Shown piece by piece: positions 27,140 through 35,383 of a stretch of DNA of 64,000 nucleotides; position 1 is the first letter of the stretch, and every line of letters begins with the position of its first letter. The stretch spans positions 53,255 to 117,254 of the forward strand of contig JAFXDV010000013.1 in NCBI GenBank assembly GCA_017521125.1. Direction: 5' to 3'. The notes beneath the pieces were generated by a model. It saw only the letters and a program-made list of their open reading frames with translations, was not told the DNA's origin and searched no databases. The position numbers and the translations under genes were made by a program. This DNA is from Clostridia bacterium. Its GTDB lineage: Bacteria; Bacillota; Clostridia; Oscillospirales; Acutalibacteraceae.

Positions 27140-27162
27140 AAAATCACCCTTTCTATAGGATT

Positions 27163-27191
27163 ATTATACCAATTTTTTGTAGTTAATACAA
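27163..27191 (-). promoter_or_regulatory. Promoter of the 549-aa membrane protein gene
   Basis: On the minus strand, TTGTAT and a perfect TATAAT are separated by 17 bases, about 25 bases upstream of the gene start. Confidence 0.7.
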
Positions 27192-27204
27192 CAAAATTTT
27201 ATAG

Positions 27205-27233
27205 TTGAATAGTTAACAATTTTGTAGTATAAT
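27205..27233 (+). promoter_or_regulatory. SigA promoter of lon
   Basis: TTGAAT and TATAAT are separated by 17 bases, ending 30 bases before the lon ATG. I saw no CIRCE element or CtsR-type direct repeat around it. Confidence 0.8.
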
Positions 27234-27263
27234 ATTAAAACATTATATTTTGCGGAGAAAACA

Positions 27264-29666
27264 ATGACAGAAATCGTTAAAGACACAGTTAAAATGCCCT
27301 TATTGGCCCTTAGGGGACTCGTTTGTTTCCCTGATGTTTTGCTTCATTTTGACGTTGGCAGAACAAAGTCTGTAAAGGCACTTAATGCCGCTATGGAAAG
27401 CGGACAAAATATATATTTAGTAGCACAAAAAAACCTGTTTGATGAAGAGCCTGATGAGGCAGGACTTTATAGTATGGGCTGTGTTGCCCATATACGTCAG
27501 ATTCTTCGTATGCCGGATGACAATGTAAGAGTTTTGGTTGAGGGAAAATATCGTGCTAAACACGTGGAACTAGATGAAAGCGGAGAATTTCCGGTTGCAA
27601 CCATAGAAAAATGCCAAGACATGCCCATAAAAAACCGCAAGGTATACGTGGAAACTTTGGCTCGTAAAATACGTGCAGAGTTTGATGCTTATGCAGGAAG
27701 CGGTATTAAACTTGCTAAAGATATTCCTTTGGCCGTTGCCGAAAGTGATGATATAAAATTCCTTTCGGATTTCATCGCTTTTAATATTCCTGTGCCTGTT
27801 GATGATAAACAGTATATACTAGAGCAGTTAAATCCCGTAACAAGAGCAAAGCTTGTTGTAGAGCTTTTAGGTAAAGAAAAAGAGATTATTTCCATTGATA
27901 AAAAAATCGGTGAAAAGGTAAAAAGCCAGATTGACGAAAATCAAAAGGAATATTACCTCAAAGAACAAATAAAAGCCATCAATTACGAGCTTTACGGCGA
28001 TACAGACGATGACGAAATTGATAGTTATTATGAAAAAATCAGTAAACTCGGCGCAAGTAAAGAGGTTAAAGATAAACTTAATAAAGAGGTAGCGAAACTA
28101 CAAAAAATGCCAAACGGTTCTCACGAGGGAACGGTTGTCAGAGGCTATCTTGATACCTGTTTAGAGCTTCCTTGGGGCAAACGTACTAAAATCGAAACCG
28201 ATATTTTAAAAGCGGAACGTATATTAGACAGAGATTTTTACGGTATGAAAAAAGTAAAAGAGCGTGTAATTGAAGCTCTCTCTGTTTACAGTTTAAACCC
28301 TGATATAAAGGGTCAAATTCTCTGCCTTGTAGGTCCTCCCGGTGTAGGTAAAACCTCAATTGCTAAGTCTATCGCCGAATGTACAGGAAGAAATTATGTA
28401 AGAATTTCCCTTGGCGGCGTAAGAGACGAAGCAGAAATCAGAGGCCACAGAAAAACCTATATAGGCGCTATGGCAGGTAAAATTATAAATGCTGTTAAAG
28501 AAGCAAAAAGTGATAACCCCCTTATTTTGCTTGACGAAATTGATAAATTAGGCTCAGACTATAAGGGCGACCCATCGTCTGCTCTTTTAGAGGTGTTGGA
28601 CCCTGAGCAAAATCACACCTTTACCGACCATTTTATTGATATGCCTTATGATTTGAGCGGAGTTATGTTTATTACCACCGCTAACACAATGGCAACAATA
28701 CCCGAACCTCTCCTTGACAGAATGGAAGTAATCGAACTCTCAAGTTATACGAGAGAGGAAAAATTCCATATAGCCAAAGAGCATCTTGCTAAAAAGCAAA
28801 TTAAAAATCACGGACTAGATGGCAGAAAAATTAAAATCACAGATGAAGCAATATATAGCCTTATTGATTTTTATACCAGAGAAGCGGGAGTAAGAAAACT
28901 TGAGCGAGAACTTGCGAACCTTTGCAGAAAATCTGCTAAAATAATTGCAACCGGAGAGAAAAAACAGGTTACCGTAAATGAAACTATGGTAGTAAAAATG
29001 TTAGGCAAAAAGCGTTTTCTTCCTGAGGAAATTCTTAGCACTGATGAGGTTGGAATTATCAACGGCCTTGCTTGGACAAGGGTCGGCGGAGAAATAATGC
29101 AGCTTGAGGTTTCTGTTTTAGAGGGTAGCGGTAAGTTAGAGCTTACAGGTTCTCTCGGCGACGTTATGCAGGAATCTGCAAAAGCAGCGGTTTCCTATGT
29201 GAGAGCAAATGCCCAAAATTACAATATCCCCGCCGATTTTTATAAACACAAGGACATCCATATCCACGCAACCGAATCTGCAGTTAAAAAGGACGGACCT
29301 TCTGCAGGTGTTGCCATCACAACCGCCCTTATTTCAGCTCTTACAGGTACGCCTGTAAAAAGAGATGTTGCTATGACTGGCGAGATTACAATAAAGGGTA
29401 GAGTCCTTGCCATTGGAGGCCTAAAAGAAAAATCTATGGCGGCCTATAGAGGCGGAGTAAAGACGGTATTTATTCCAAAAGCTAACGAGTCGGACCTTGC
29501 AGAGCTTGATAAAGAAGTTTTGGATAACGTTAAATTTGTTCCTGTTAAAAGGGTAGAGGATATAATAGAAAATGCCCTTTGCGACCTTACAAACAGTAAG
29601 AAAGAGCATACCTTCACTCCACCCATCAAAGACTATTCAAAAACAACTAACGCAATAAGTCAGTAG
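27264..29666 (+). CDS. lon: ATP-dependent protease Lon
   Basis: A cytosolic AAA+ serine protease that degrades misfolded and regulatory proteins. Domains in order are the LON substrate-binding domain (about 1-200), a coiled-coil linker, the AAA+ module with Walker A GPPGVGKTS starting near 357 and Walker B LILLDEIDK, and the S16 protease domain. The catalytic dyad is Ser680 (DGPSAGVAI) and Lys723 (GGLKEK), with the same 43-residue spacing as E. coli Lon. Length 800 is typical. engB follows after seven bases, the usual Firmicutes lon-ysxC order. Confidence 0.97.
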   Translation: MTEIVKDTVKMPLLALRGLVCFPDVLLHFDVGRTKSVKALNAAMESGQNIYLVAQKNLFDEEPDEAGLYSMGCVAHIRQILRMPDDNVRVLVEGKYRAKHVELDESGEFPVATIEKCQDMPIKNRKVYVETLARKIRAEFDAYAGSGIKLAKDIPLAVAESDDIKFLSDFIAFNIPVPVDDKQYILEQLNPVTRAKLVVELLGKEKEIISIDKKIGEKVKSQIDENQKEYYLKEQIKAINYELYGDTDDDEIDSYYEKISKLGASKEVKDKLNKEVAKLQKMPNGSHEGTVVRGYLDTCLELPWGKRTKIETDILKAERILDRDFYGMKKVKERVIEALSVYSLNPDIKGQILCLVGPPGVGKTSIAKSIAECTGRNYVRISLGGVRDEAEIRGHRKTYIGAMAGKIINAVKEAKSDNPLILLDEIDKLGSDYKGDPSSALLEVLDPEQNHTFTDHFIDMPYDLSGVMFITTANTMATIPEPLLDRMEVIELSSYTREEKFHIAKEHLAKKQIKNHGLDGRKIKITDEAIYSLIDFYTREAGVRKLERELANLCRKSAKIIATGEKKQVTVNETMVVKMLGKKRFLPEEILSTDEVGIINGLAWTRVGGEIMQLEVSVLEGSGKLELTGSLGDVMQESAKAAVSYVRANAQNYNIPADFYKHKDIHIHATESAVKKDGPSAGVAITTALISALTGTPVKRDVAMTGEITIKGRVLAIGGLKEKSMAAYRGGVKTVFIPKANESDLAELDKEVLDNVKFVPVKRVEDIIENALCDLTNSKKEHTFTPPIKDYSKTTNAISQ

Positions 29667-29673
29667 GTGAATT

Positions 29674-30255
29674 ATGAATTACAATAATGCTTATTTTGAA
29701 AAGGCGTTTGGCACTGCAGCGCAGCTTGAAGTGTCAGACCTTCCTGAATTTTGCTTTTCGGGTCGCTCAAATGTTGGTAAGTCCTCTCTTATAAATAAGC
29801 TTACCAACCGTAAAGCACTTGCAAGGGTTAGCGGAAAACCTGGCAAAACTGTGACCATCAACTTTTACAGAGCCGACAATATTCGTATTGTTGACCTTCC
29901 GGGTTACGGCTATGCTAAGGTGCCTTTTGCCGAGCGTACCCGTTGGTCTGATCTTATGGAAAGTTATTTTAAAACAGACAGAAATATAAAACATGTATTT
30001 TCTCTTGTTGATATGCGCCATCCCGTTACCGATTTTGATATGTCTATGCTTGACTTTCTTTATCAGATGGGTATAAAATATAGCGTAGTTCTTACAAAAT
30101 GCGATAAATTAAATAAGAGTGAATATGCTTCACGCTTAGAACTTGTAAAAGAGGAGCTTGGTAAGTACGGCGAAAACGTAGAAATCATACCATTCTCTTC
30201 ACATACAGGCCAAGGCGTTGAAACTCTCAGAGAAATCATAGATAGGAGCTTATAA
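29674..30255 (+). CDS. engB: Ribosome biogenesis GTPase EngB (YihA/YsxC)
   Basis: A small essential GTPase that acts in 50S subunit assembly. G-motifs are present in order: GRSNVGKSSL (G1), VDLPGYGYAKV (G3), TKCDK (G4) and a late FSSHTGQG (G5). The 193-residue length is normal. The ATG follows GTAGGTGAATT within seven bases of the lon stop, so the gene is probably co-transcribed with lon. Confidence 0.96.
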   Translation: MNYNNAYFEKAFGTAAQLEVSDLPEFCFSGRSNVGKSSLINKLTNRKALARVSGKPGKTVTINFYRADNIRIVDLPGYGYAKVPFAERTRWSDLMESYFKTDRNIKHVFSLVDMRHPVTDFDMSMLDFLYQMGIKYSVVLTKCDKLNKSEYASRLELVKEELGKYGENVEIIPFSSHTGQGVETLREIIDRSL

Positions 30256-31551
30256 GTGTTAACAGATAGCTACAGTGTAAACAGCAAAGGACATCTTTGC
30301 TTAGGCGGAGCCGATACAGTTGACCTTGCAAATCAGTTCGGCACACCCCTTTATGTATTTGATGAAAAGGATATAAGAAATAACTGTAAAGCCTTTAAAG
30401 AGGCTTTTGATGAGTATTATGACGGCAACGCCCTTGTGCTTTATGCAAGTAAGGCTTTTTCCTGTAAGGAAATGTACCGCCTTGTAAATAGCGAGGGTCT
30501 CGGTACCGACGTGGTATCAGGAGGGGAGCTTTATACCGCCCTTGCCGCAGGTTTTCCTGCCGAGAAAATTTATTTTCACGGCAACAACAAAACCCCTAAC
30601 GAAATTGCTTACGCCCTTGATTCAAAAATCGGCAGAATAGTAGTTGACAACCTTTTTGAGCTTGAAACTATTGACTGCTTAGCTAAAGATAAGGGCATAA
30701 AAGCTAAGGTTTTATTTAGAATAAAACCGGGAATCGATGCTCATACACACGATTTTATAAAAACGGGACAAATTGACTGTAAATTCGGTTTTGCTCTCGA
30801 AAATACAGAAGCATACGAGGCAGTAAAAAAGGTAACAACCCTTGAAAATGTTGAACTTGCAGGAATTCATTGTCATATCGGCTCGCAAATTTTTGAAACC
30901 GAGCCCTTTGTTTTGGCGGCAGAGGTTATGCTCAATTTTGCAGATAAAATCAGAAAAGATTTCGGCATCACTTTAGGAGAAATTAACTTAGGTGGCGGAT
31001 ACGGAATTAAATATGTAAATTCTGATAAGCCTGTTTCTAAAAATGAGAGCATAAAGCTTCTATGCTCCGCAGTTAAAAAGGCTTGTGCAGAATATGATTA
31101 TCCTCTTCCAAAGCTCCTAATTGAGCCTGGCCGTTCAATAGTTGGTGCTTCAACCTTAACTCTTTATAAAATCGGCTGTGTTAAAACTATTAAGGATGTT
31201 CGTACATACGTAGCAGTTGACGGAGGTATGGCTGATAACCCGCGTTACGCCCTTTACGGCGCAGAATACGACGCTATAGTCGCTAATAAAGCCGACAAAG
31301 ATAAAGACTTTGAAGCAACAATAGCTGGTAAGTGTTGTGAGTCAGGAGATTTAATTGGAGAAAACATTAAAATTCAAATCCCTGAGGTAAATGATACCCT
31401 TGCGGTATTAGCCACAGGCGCCTATAACTATTCTATGTCAAGTAATTATAATAGAATTCCACGCCCTGCCGCAGTAATGGTAAATGACGGCAAAGCACGT
31501 CTAATCATTAACCGCGAAACCTACGAAGACATTATAAAGAACGATATATAA
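30256..31551 (+). CDS. lysA: Diaminopimelate decarboxylase
   Basis: A PLP enzyme converting meso-diaminopimelate to lysine. The PLP lysine is in VLYASKAFSCKEM near residue 59. The fold-type III pattern continues with ELAGIHCHIGSQI, GGGYGIKY, EPGRSIVG and the substrate-site CESGD and GAYNYSMSSNYN. The GTG start directly abuts the engB stop, with AGGAG eight bases upstream. It is the last gene of the lon-engB-lysA unit, closed by a strong terminator. Confidence 0.96.
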   Translation: MLTDSYSVNSKGHLCLGGADTVDLANQFGTPLYVFDEKDIRNNCKAFKEAFDEYYDGNALVLYASKAFSCKEMYRLVNSEGLGTDVVSGGELYTALAAGFPAEKIYFHGNNKTPNEIAYALDSKIGRIVVDNLFELETIDCLAKDKGIKAKVLFRIKPGIDAHTHDFIKTGQIDCKFGFALENTEAYEAVKKVTTLENVELAGIHCHIGSQIFETEPFVLAAEVMLNFADKIRKDFGITLGEINLGGGYGIKYVNSDKPVSKNESIKLLCSAVKKACAEYDYPLPKLLIEPGRSIVGASTLTLYKIGCVKTIKDVRTYVAVDGGMADNPRYALYGAEYDAIVANKADKDKDFEATIAGKCCESGDLIGENIKIQIPEVNDTLAVLATGAYNYSMSSNYNRIPRPAAVMVNDGKARLIINRETYEDIIKNDI

Positions 31552-31552
31552 C

Positions 31553-31587
31553 AAAAAAGCGATGAGTTTTCAACTCATCGCTTTTTT
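31553..31587. terminator. Bidirectional intrinsic terminator
   Basis: GCGATGAG pairs with CTCATCGC around a short loop, flanked by A6 and T6. It serves lysA and the convergent F420-ligase-like gene. Confidence 0.95.
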
Positions 31588-31588
31588 C

Positions 31589-32305
31589 TTATTCTGCTTC
31601 CACTTCAACCTTACGAGCAATTGCAATAGGTGTCTGTTGGTCATCTTGGTCAAGGGGGTTGTCCCCAAACATCTGACGTGCTTTGTGTAGGGTAATCTCG
31701 TCGGTTGATTTGCCTAAAACCTCAAGGCCTAAATCGTTAGCGTCGAGAATTACAACGTAACAGCCTGTATGCTCTGCAAGTTCTTTACAAACCTTATCAG
31801 GCTCTAATGGAGCAAGCTTTGCACAGTGGTTATAAGGAGGGATAGTCTCAGGGCAAGGACCATCAATAGCTCTGGCTCTTGTGCCTACAACATTGTAGAA
31901 AACACCTTTAATACCAAATGGTTTTGTAACTGCGGCACAAAGACAACCTAAAAGAATACGGGGAAGACCAATATCCTCAATAGCAATCTGCATTGTATAA
32001 GGACTTCCGAGACCTATACCGTAAGGAGATTTAGTAACAAAATTAACAAGGAACTTTGCCCACCAACCCGGATGAATTTCATCAAGGTCAAAGCATCGGC
32101 CTTGGCTTATTGCTACAATTTTTTCGCTGATAAATATTCCGTCACCCTCTTGTAAATAGGGTTTAACATACTTGTCCATTACGTCTTTTAAATTATCATC
32201 CTTAGTAATAAGATGGGTTTTTATAGGGTAACGGGCATAATTTCCGTCATCAGTAGCAACAACAAGCTTTTTACCTTTATTAGGCTTTAAATCGTTTATA
32301 TCCAT
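31589..32305 (-). CDS. Coenzyme F420-0:L-glutamate ligase-like (CofE-like) protein
   Basis: The 238-residue protein resembles the CofE/FbiB ligase family that adds glutamates to F420-0: it has YPIKTHLITKDDNL at the N-terminus, then DGIFISEKIVAISQGR, and a long C-terminal part with TRARAIDGPCPETIPPYNH. No other F420 biosynthesis gene is in this window, and most Clostridia are not known to make F420. The protein may therefore act on another substrate or be a divergent homologue. It is monocistronic; upstream GGGAGAAAATT precedes the ATG. Confidence 0.7.
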   Translation of the reverse strand: MDINDLKPNKGKKLVVATDDGNYARYPIKTHLITKDDNLKDVMDKYVKPYLQEGDGIFISEKIVAISQGRCFDLDEIHPGWWAKFLVNFVTKSPYGIGLGSPYTMQIAIEDIGLPRILLGCLCAAVTKPFGIKGVFYNVVGTRARAIDGPCPETIPPYNHCAKLAPLEPDKVCKELAEHTGCYVVILDANDLGLEVLGKSTDEITLHKARQMFGDNPLDQDDQQTPIAIARKVEVEAE

Positions 32306-32381
32306 AATTTTCTCCCATTTTGAGTCTTTAAAAACATTATACCCCTAAACGACAAAAAATTCAAGAAGTAATGTTGATTTA

Positions 32382-32410
32382 TTGACATTCCTGAAAAATT
32401 ATAATACAAT
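32382..32410 (+). promoter_or_regulatory. SigA promoter of rpe
   Basis: A perfect TTGACA and TACAAT are separated by 17 bases, about 33 bases before the rpe ATG. Confidence 0.85.
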
Positions 32411-32443
32411 GATAGAAATGATTATTTATTAGGAGATATAATT

Positions 32444-33088
32444 ATGATTAAAATTTCACCCTCTATTTTGTCTTGTGATTTTTTAACTCTAGATGATACT
32501 ATGCCGCTTTTAAAGGAAGCAGGCGTAGATATGCTTCATCTTGATGTTATGGACGGCAATTTTGTGCCTAATATGAGCTTTGGCGTTCCGGTAATAGAGT
32601 CTATAAGAAAACATACCGATATTCCTCTTGACGTTCATCTTATGATTGATAAACCTCATAGATATATTAAAGATTTTGCCCCTGTTTCTGATTGGCTCGG
32701 TTTTCATTACGAAGCAGGTTCTCCTGTAGCAGAAACATTGAAGGAAATCAGAGAACTTGGTTGTAAGCCATACCTTACAATTAAACCAAAAACCACCGCA
32801 GAAGAAATTTTTGAATTTTTGCCACTTTGCGATATGGTCCTTGTTATGTCGGTAGAACCCGGCTTTGGCGGACAAAAGTTTATGCCTGAGTCTTTACCTA
32901 AGGTAACCGCATTAAAGGAAGAGATCGCAAGAAGAGGACTGAACGTTGAAATTGAGATAGACGGCGGAATAAACAAAGAAACCGCACCCCTTGCCGCACA
33001 GGCAGGAGCAACGGTTTTAGTTGCAGGAAGTTACGTCTTTAACGGCGATGATATGTGTGAAAGAGTTAAGTATATAAAATCTCTATAG
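32444..33088 (+). CDS. rpe: Ribulose-phosphate 3-epimerase
   Basis: Interconverts ribulose 5-phosphate and xylulose 5-phosphate in the pentose phosphate pathway. A TIM barrel of 214 residues with the metal and catalytic motifs ISPSILSCDF, HLDVMDGNFVPN, LDVHLMI, VMSVEPGFGGQKF and EIDGGI. AGGAGATA lies eight bases before the ATG. It converges on the MecA-like gene, and the two stop codons share the hexamer CTATAG, leaving no space for a separate terminator. Confidence 0.97.
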   Translation: MIKISPSILSCDFLTLDDTMPLLKEAGVDMLHLDVMDGNFVPNMSFGVPVIESIRKHTDIPLDVHLMIDKPHRYIKDFAPVSDWLGFHYEAGSPVAETLKEIRELGCKPYLTIKPKTTAEEIFEFLPLCDMVLVMSVEPGFGGQKFMPESLPKVTALKEEIARRGLNVEIEIDGGINKETAPLAAQAGATVLVAGSYVFNGDDMCERVKYIKSL

Positions 33089-33643
33089 GTTAGCGAGGAC
33101 CGAAAGGGCATTATCAGAGATAATTTCCTTTCCGTATTCGATGGTTTGTTGCTTTTCGTTATCTTCACTTGATAAAAGCAAAGAAAACTCCTTCATAAGT
33201 GAAGAAAACTCCGAACAGTTTTGTTTGGACTCAATTATCATTCGGTACTTAGAAGAAAAGCTGTAAAACTTGCTGTCAAGCTCTGTAGAACATTTTAACT
33301 TTACAACCTCTTTTGAAGCGTTAATGGCATCCTGACAAGAGTCAAATTCAAATATGTATATAAAAGAACTGTTTGATAACTTATAGCGCTTAGCTTTTGA
33401 GTTTGTCTTAGTAAAATAAATGTTGCAACCGCCAGATATTGCAGGGCTAACCTCAACATAAAGCCTTTGACAGTTAAGAGTGAACTCAACCTCCGGAAGA
33501 GCCTGTTTTAGAATTAAATTTAGGGCAAATCTGGTGTCAGGGTCGTTGTAATCAATTTTTTCAAAGCTTCCAAAAAGCTGTTTGGTTTCCTTGGCATCAA
33601 GGCAAATTCTAAGTTTATTCTCGTTAATGGTGTCTACTGTCAT
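33083..33643 (-). CDS. MecA-like adaptor protein
   Basis: The N-terminal third (MTVDTINENKLRICLDAKET, then LNLILKQALPEVEF and a GG-containing strand) follows the layout of MecA/NegB-type adaptors. These feed substrates to ClpC; a C-terminal domain of matching size is present. Identity to B. subtilis MecA would be low, so the assignment rests on pattern and length (186 residues). AGGAGG precedes the ATG by seven bases, and the gene has its own promoter at 33662-33690. The 3' end overlaps the end of rpe on the other strand. Confidence 0.6.
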   Translation of the reverse strand: MTVDTINENKLRICLDAKETKQLFGSFEKIDYNDPDTRFALNLILKQALPEVEFTLNCQRLYVEVSPAISGGCNIYFTKTNSKAKRYKLSNSSFIYIFEFDSCQDAINASKEVVKLKCSTELDSKFYSFSSKYRMIIESKQNCSEFSSLMKEFSLLLSSEDNEKQQTIEYGKEIISDNALSVLANL

Positions 33644-33661
33644 AAGGAAGCCTCCTAATTG

Positions 33662-33690
33662 ATATTAACATTTCATAAAGTGATTTTCAA
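33662..33690 (-). promoter_or_regulatory. Promoter of the MecA-like gene
   Basis: On the minus strand, TTGAAA and TAATAT are separated by 17 bases, about 20 bases upstream of the gene start. Confidence 0.7.
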
Positions 33691-33747
33691 CAGGTTAAAA
33701 ATGGAATAAATTATTGAATTTCGGGCAAACTATAACTGGTGGTGCAT

Positions 33748-33861
33748 TTGAAATTTAATAAACGTGATAAAAAAATATTTATAAAGTCTATGGTGCTAAC
33801 CGCAATAATACTTATTGTTTTAGTGTTGGGGTTTATATCTGCAGGCTATGTATTTAGATAA
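33748..33861 (+). CDS. Small single-pass membrane peptide (37 aa), unrecognised
   Basis: A short frame starting at TTG (33748) encodes a basic N-terminus (KFNKRDKK) followed by one hydrophobic helix (about residues 15-34) and the end GYVFR. GGTGGTG lies just upstream; two in-frame GTG codons at 33739 and 33742 overlap it and are alternative starts. The stop overlaps the AGGAGAAG ribosome binding site of the phosphohexomutase gene, which suggests co-translation with it. The positive-inside layout is that of a small membrane protein. Function unknown. Confidence 0.5.
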   Translation: MKFNKRDKKIFIKSMVLTAIILIVLVLGFISAGYVFR

Positions 33862-33871
33862 GGAGAAGAAT

Positions 33872-35344
33872 ATGGATTACAAAGCATTAAAAAGCGGAAC
33901 AGACGTAAGAGGCTTTGCCTCTGATAAGGGAGGACACGAGGTTAATTTAACCAATGAAGCGGTTTATGATATAGCCTCGGCATTTGTAAAATGGGTGGCT
34001 GACCATACAAAAAAGGATAGCAAAGAACTTGTTTTTGCAGTAGGTCACGATTCAAGAATTTCTGCAGACAGAATTTCTCAGCAGGTTATTGCAGCATTAG
34101 AAAACTCAGGCGTAAAGGTTTACGACTGTGGCCTTGCATCAACCCCTGCTATGTTTATGACAACAATTGATTTACATACCGACGGTGCAATTCAGATTAC
34201 CGCAAGCCACCATCCGTTTGATAGAAACGGACTAAAGTTCTTTATTAAAGAGGGCGGACTTGAAAGCGCTCAGTTGTCTCAGGTTATCGAAATTGCAGAA
34301 AAAGGCGATTTCCTAAGAGCCCAGGGCGGAACTTGCGAAAAAGTATGCTATATGACAACATATTCTAAGAGACTCAGAGATATGATTTGTGCCGCTATCG
34401 GTAAAACAGAAGAGGAAAAACCACTTAAAGATTATCATATCGTAGTTGATGCAGGAAATGGTGTTGGCGGTTTTTATGCAAGTGAGGTTTTAGCACCTCT
34501 CGGTGCAGACGTTTCAGGAAGCCGCTTCTTAGAGCCTGATGGAATGTTCCCAAATCATATACCAAATCCTGAAGATAAGGACGCTATGAAGAGCATTTGT
34601 GATGCCGTAAAGGAAAGCAAGGCAGATTTAGGCGTTATCTTTGATACCGACGTTGATAGAGCAGGTTGCGTAGATTCAAACGGTAACGAAATCAACCGTA
34701 ACAGACTTATTGCCCTTGCTTCTATTATCGCAATGGAAGGCAACGAGGGCGCTACCATCGTTACCGACTCTGTAACCTCTGACGGACTTAAAACCTTTAT
34801 TGAAGAGGATTTAGGCGGTAAGCACTACAGATATAGAAGAGGCTATAAAAATGTTATAAACAAGGCAATCGAGCTATGTAACGATGGTATCAACTGCCCA
34901 CTTGCTATTGAAACATCTGGACATGCCGCACTTAGAGAAAACTACTTCCTTGATGATGGCGCATACCTTATGACCAAGATTATAATCGAGCTTGGCAGAG
35001 GCAGAGATTTACAGAAAACTCTGGCAAACCTCAAATGCCCTAAGGAAGAAAAGGAATGTAGACTTAATATTACCGAGGCCGATTTCAAGGCTTACGGACA
35101 AAGGGTGATAGAAGAACTTGAAGAGTTTGTTAAAGGCGATTCTTCATATCGTGTTGCAGACGATAATAGAGAGGGTATAAGAGTTTCTACCGATTATGGT
35201 TGGTTCCTTTTACGGCTTAGTGTTCACGACCCCGTTATGCCTCTAAACTTTGAAAGTGATGAGGTAGGCGGAATCGATAAGATGATAGCCTCCTTAAGAC
35301 CATTCTTTGAGAAATACGAAGGACTCAATATTTCTGCTTTATAA
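33872..35344 (+). CDS. Phosphomannomutase/phosphoglucomutase family protein
   Basis: An alpha-D-phosphohexomutase of 490 residues. The phosphoserine loop is TASHHPFDRNG with Ser112 (usual families have TASHNP), the metal site is DTDVDRAG, the sugar-specificity loop is IETSGHAAL, and the C-terminal phosphate-binding region is DDNREGIRVS. Probably interconverts hexose 1- and 6-phosphates for glycan precursors. AGGAGAAG lies four bases before the ATG at 33872; an in-frame ATG eight codons upstream is inside the preceding small gene. A strong terminator follows. Confidence 0.9.
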   Translation: MDYKALKSGTDVRGFASDKGGHEVNLTNEAVYDIASAFVKWVADHTKKDSKELVFAVGHDSRISADRISQQVIAALENSGVKVYDCGLASTPAMFMTTIDLHTDGAIQITASHHPFDRNGLKFFIKEGGLESAQLSQVIEIAEKGDFLRAQGGTCEKVCYMTTYSKRLRDMICAAIGKTEEEKPLKDYHIVVDAGNGVGGFYASEVLAPLGADVSGSRFLEPDGMFPNHIPNPEDKDAMKSICDAVKESKADLGVIFDTDVDRAGCVDSNGNEINRNRLIALASIIAMEGNEGATIVTDSVTSDGLKTFIEEDLGGKHYRYRRGYKNVINKAIELCNDGINCPLAIETSGHAALRENYFLDDGAYLMTKIIIELGRGRDLQKTLANLKCPKEEKECRLNITEADFKAYGQRVIEELEEFVKGDSSYRVADDNREGIRVSTDYGWFLLRLSVHDPVMPLNFESDEVGGIDKMIASLRPFFEKYEGLNISAL

Positions 35345-35348
35345 ATTT

Positions 35349-35382
35349 TATCCCGAAGCATTTAGCTTCGGGATATTTTTTT
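35349..35382. terminator. Bidirectional intrinsic terminator
   Basis: The stem TATCCCGAAGC with GCTTCGGGATA has a 5-base loop followed by T7, just after the phosphohexomutase gene and before the 3' end of the convergent Cys-rich gene. Confidence 0.95.
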
Positions 35383-35383
35383 A

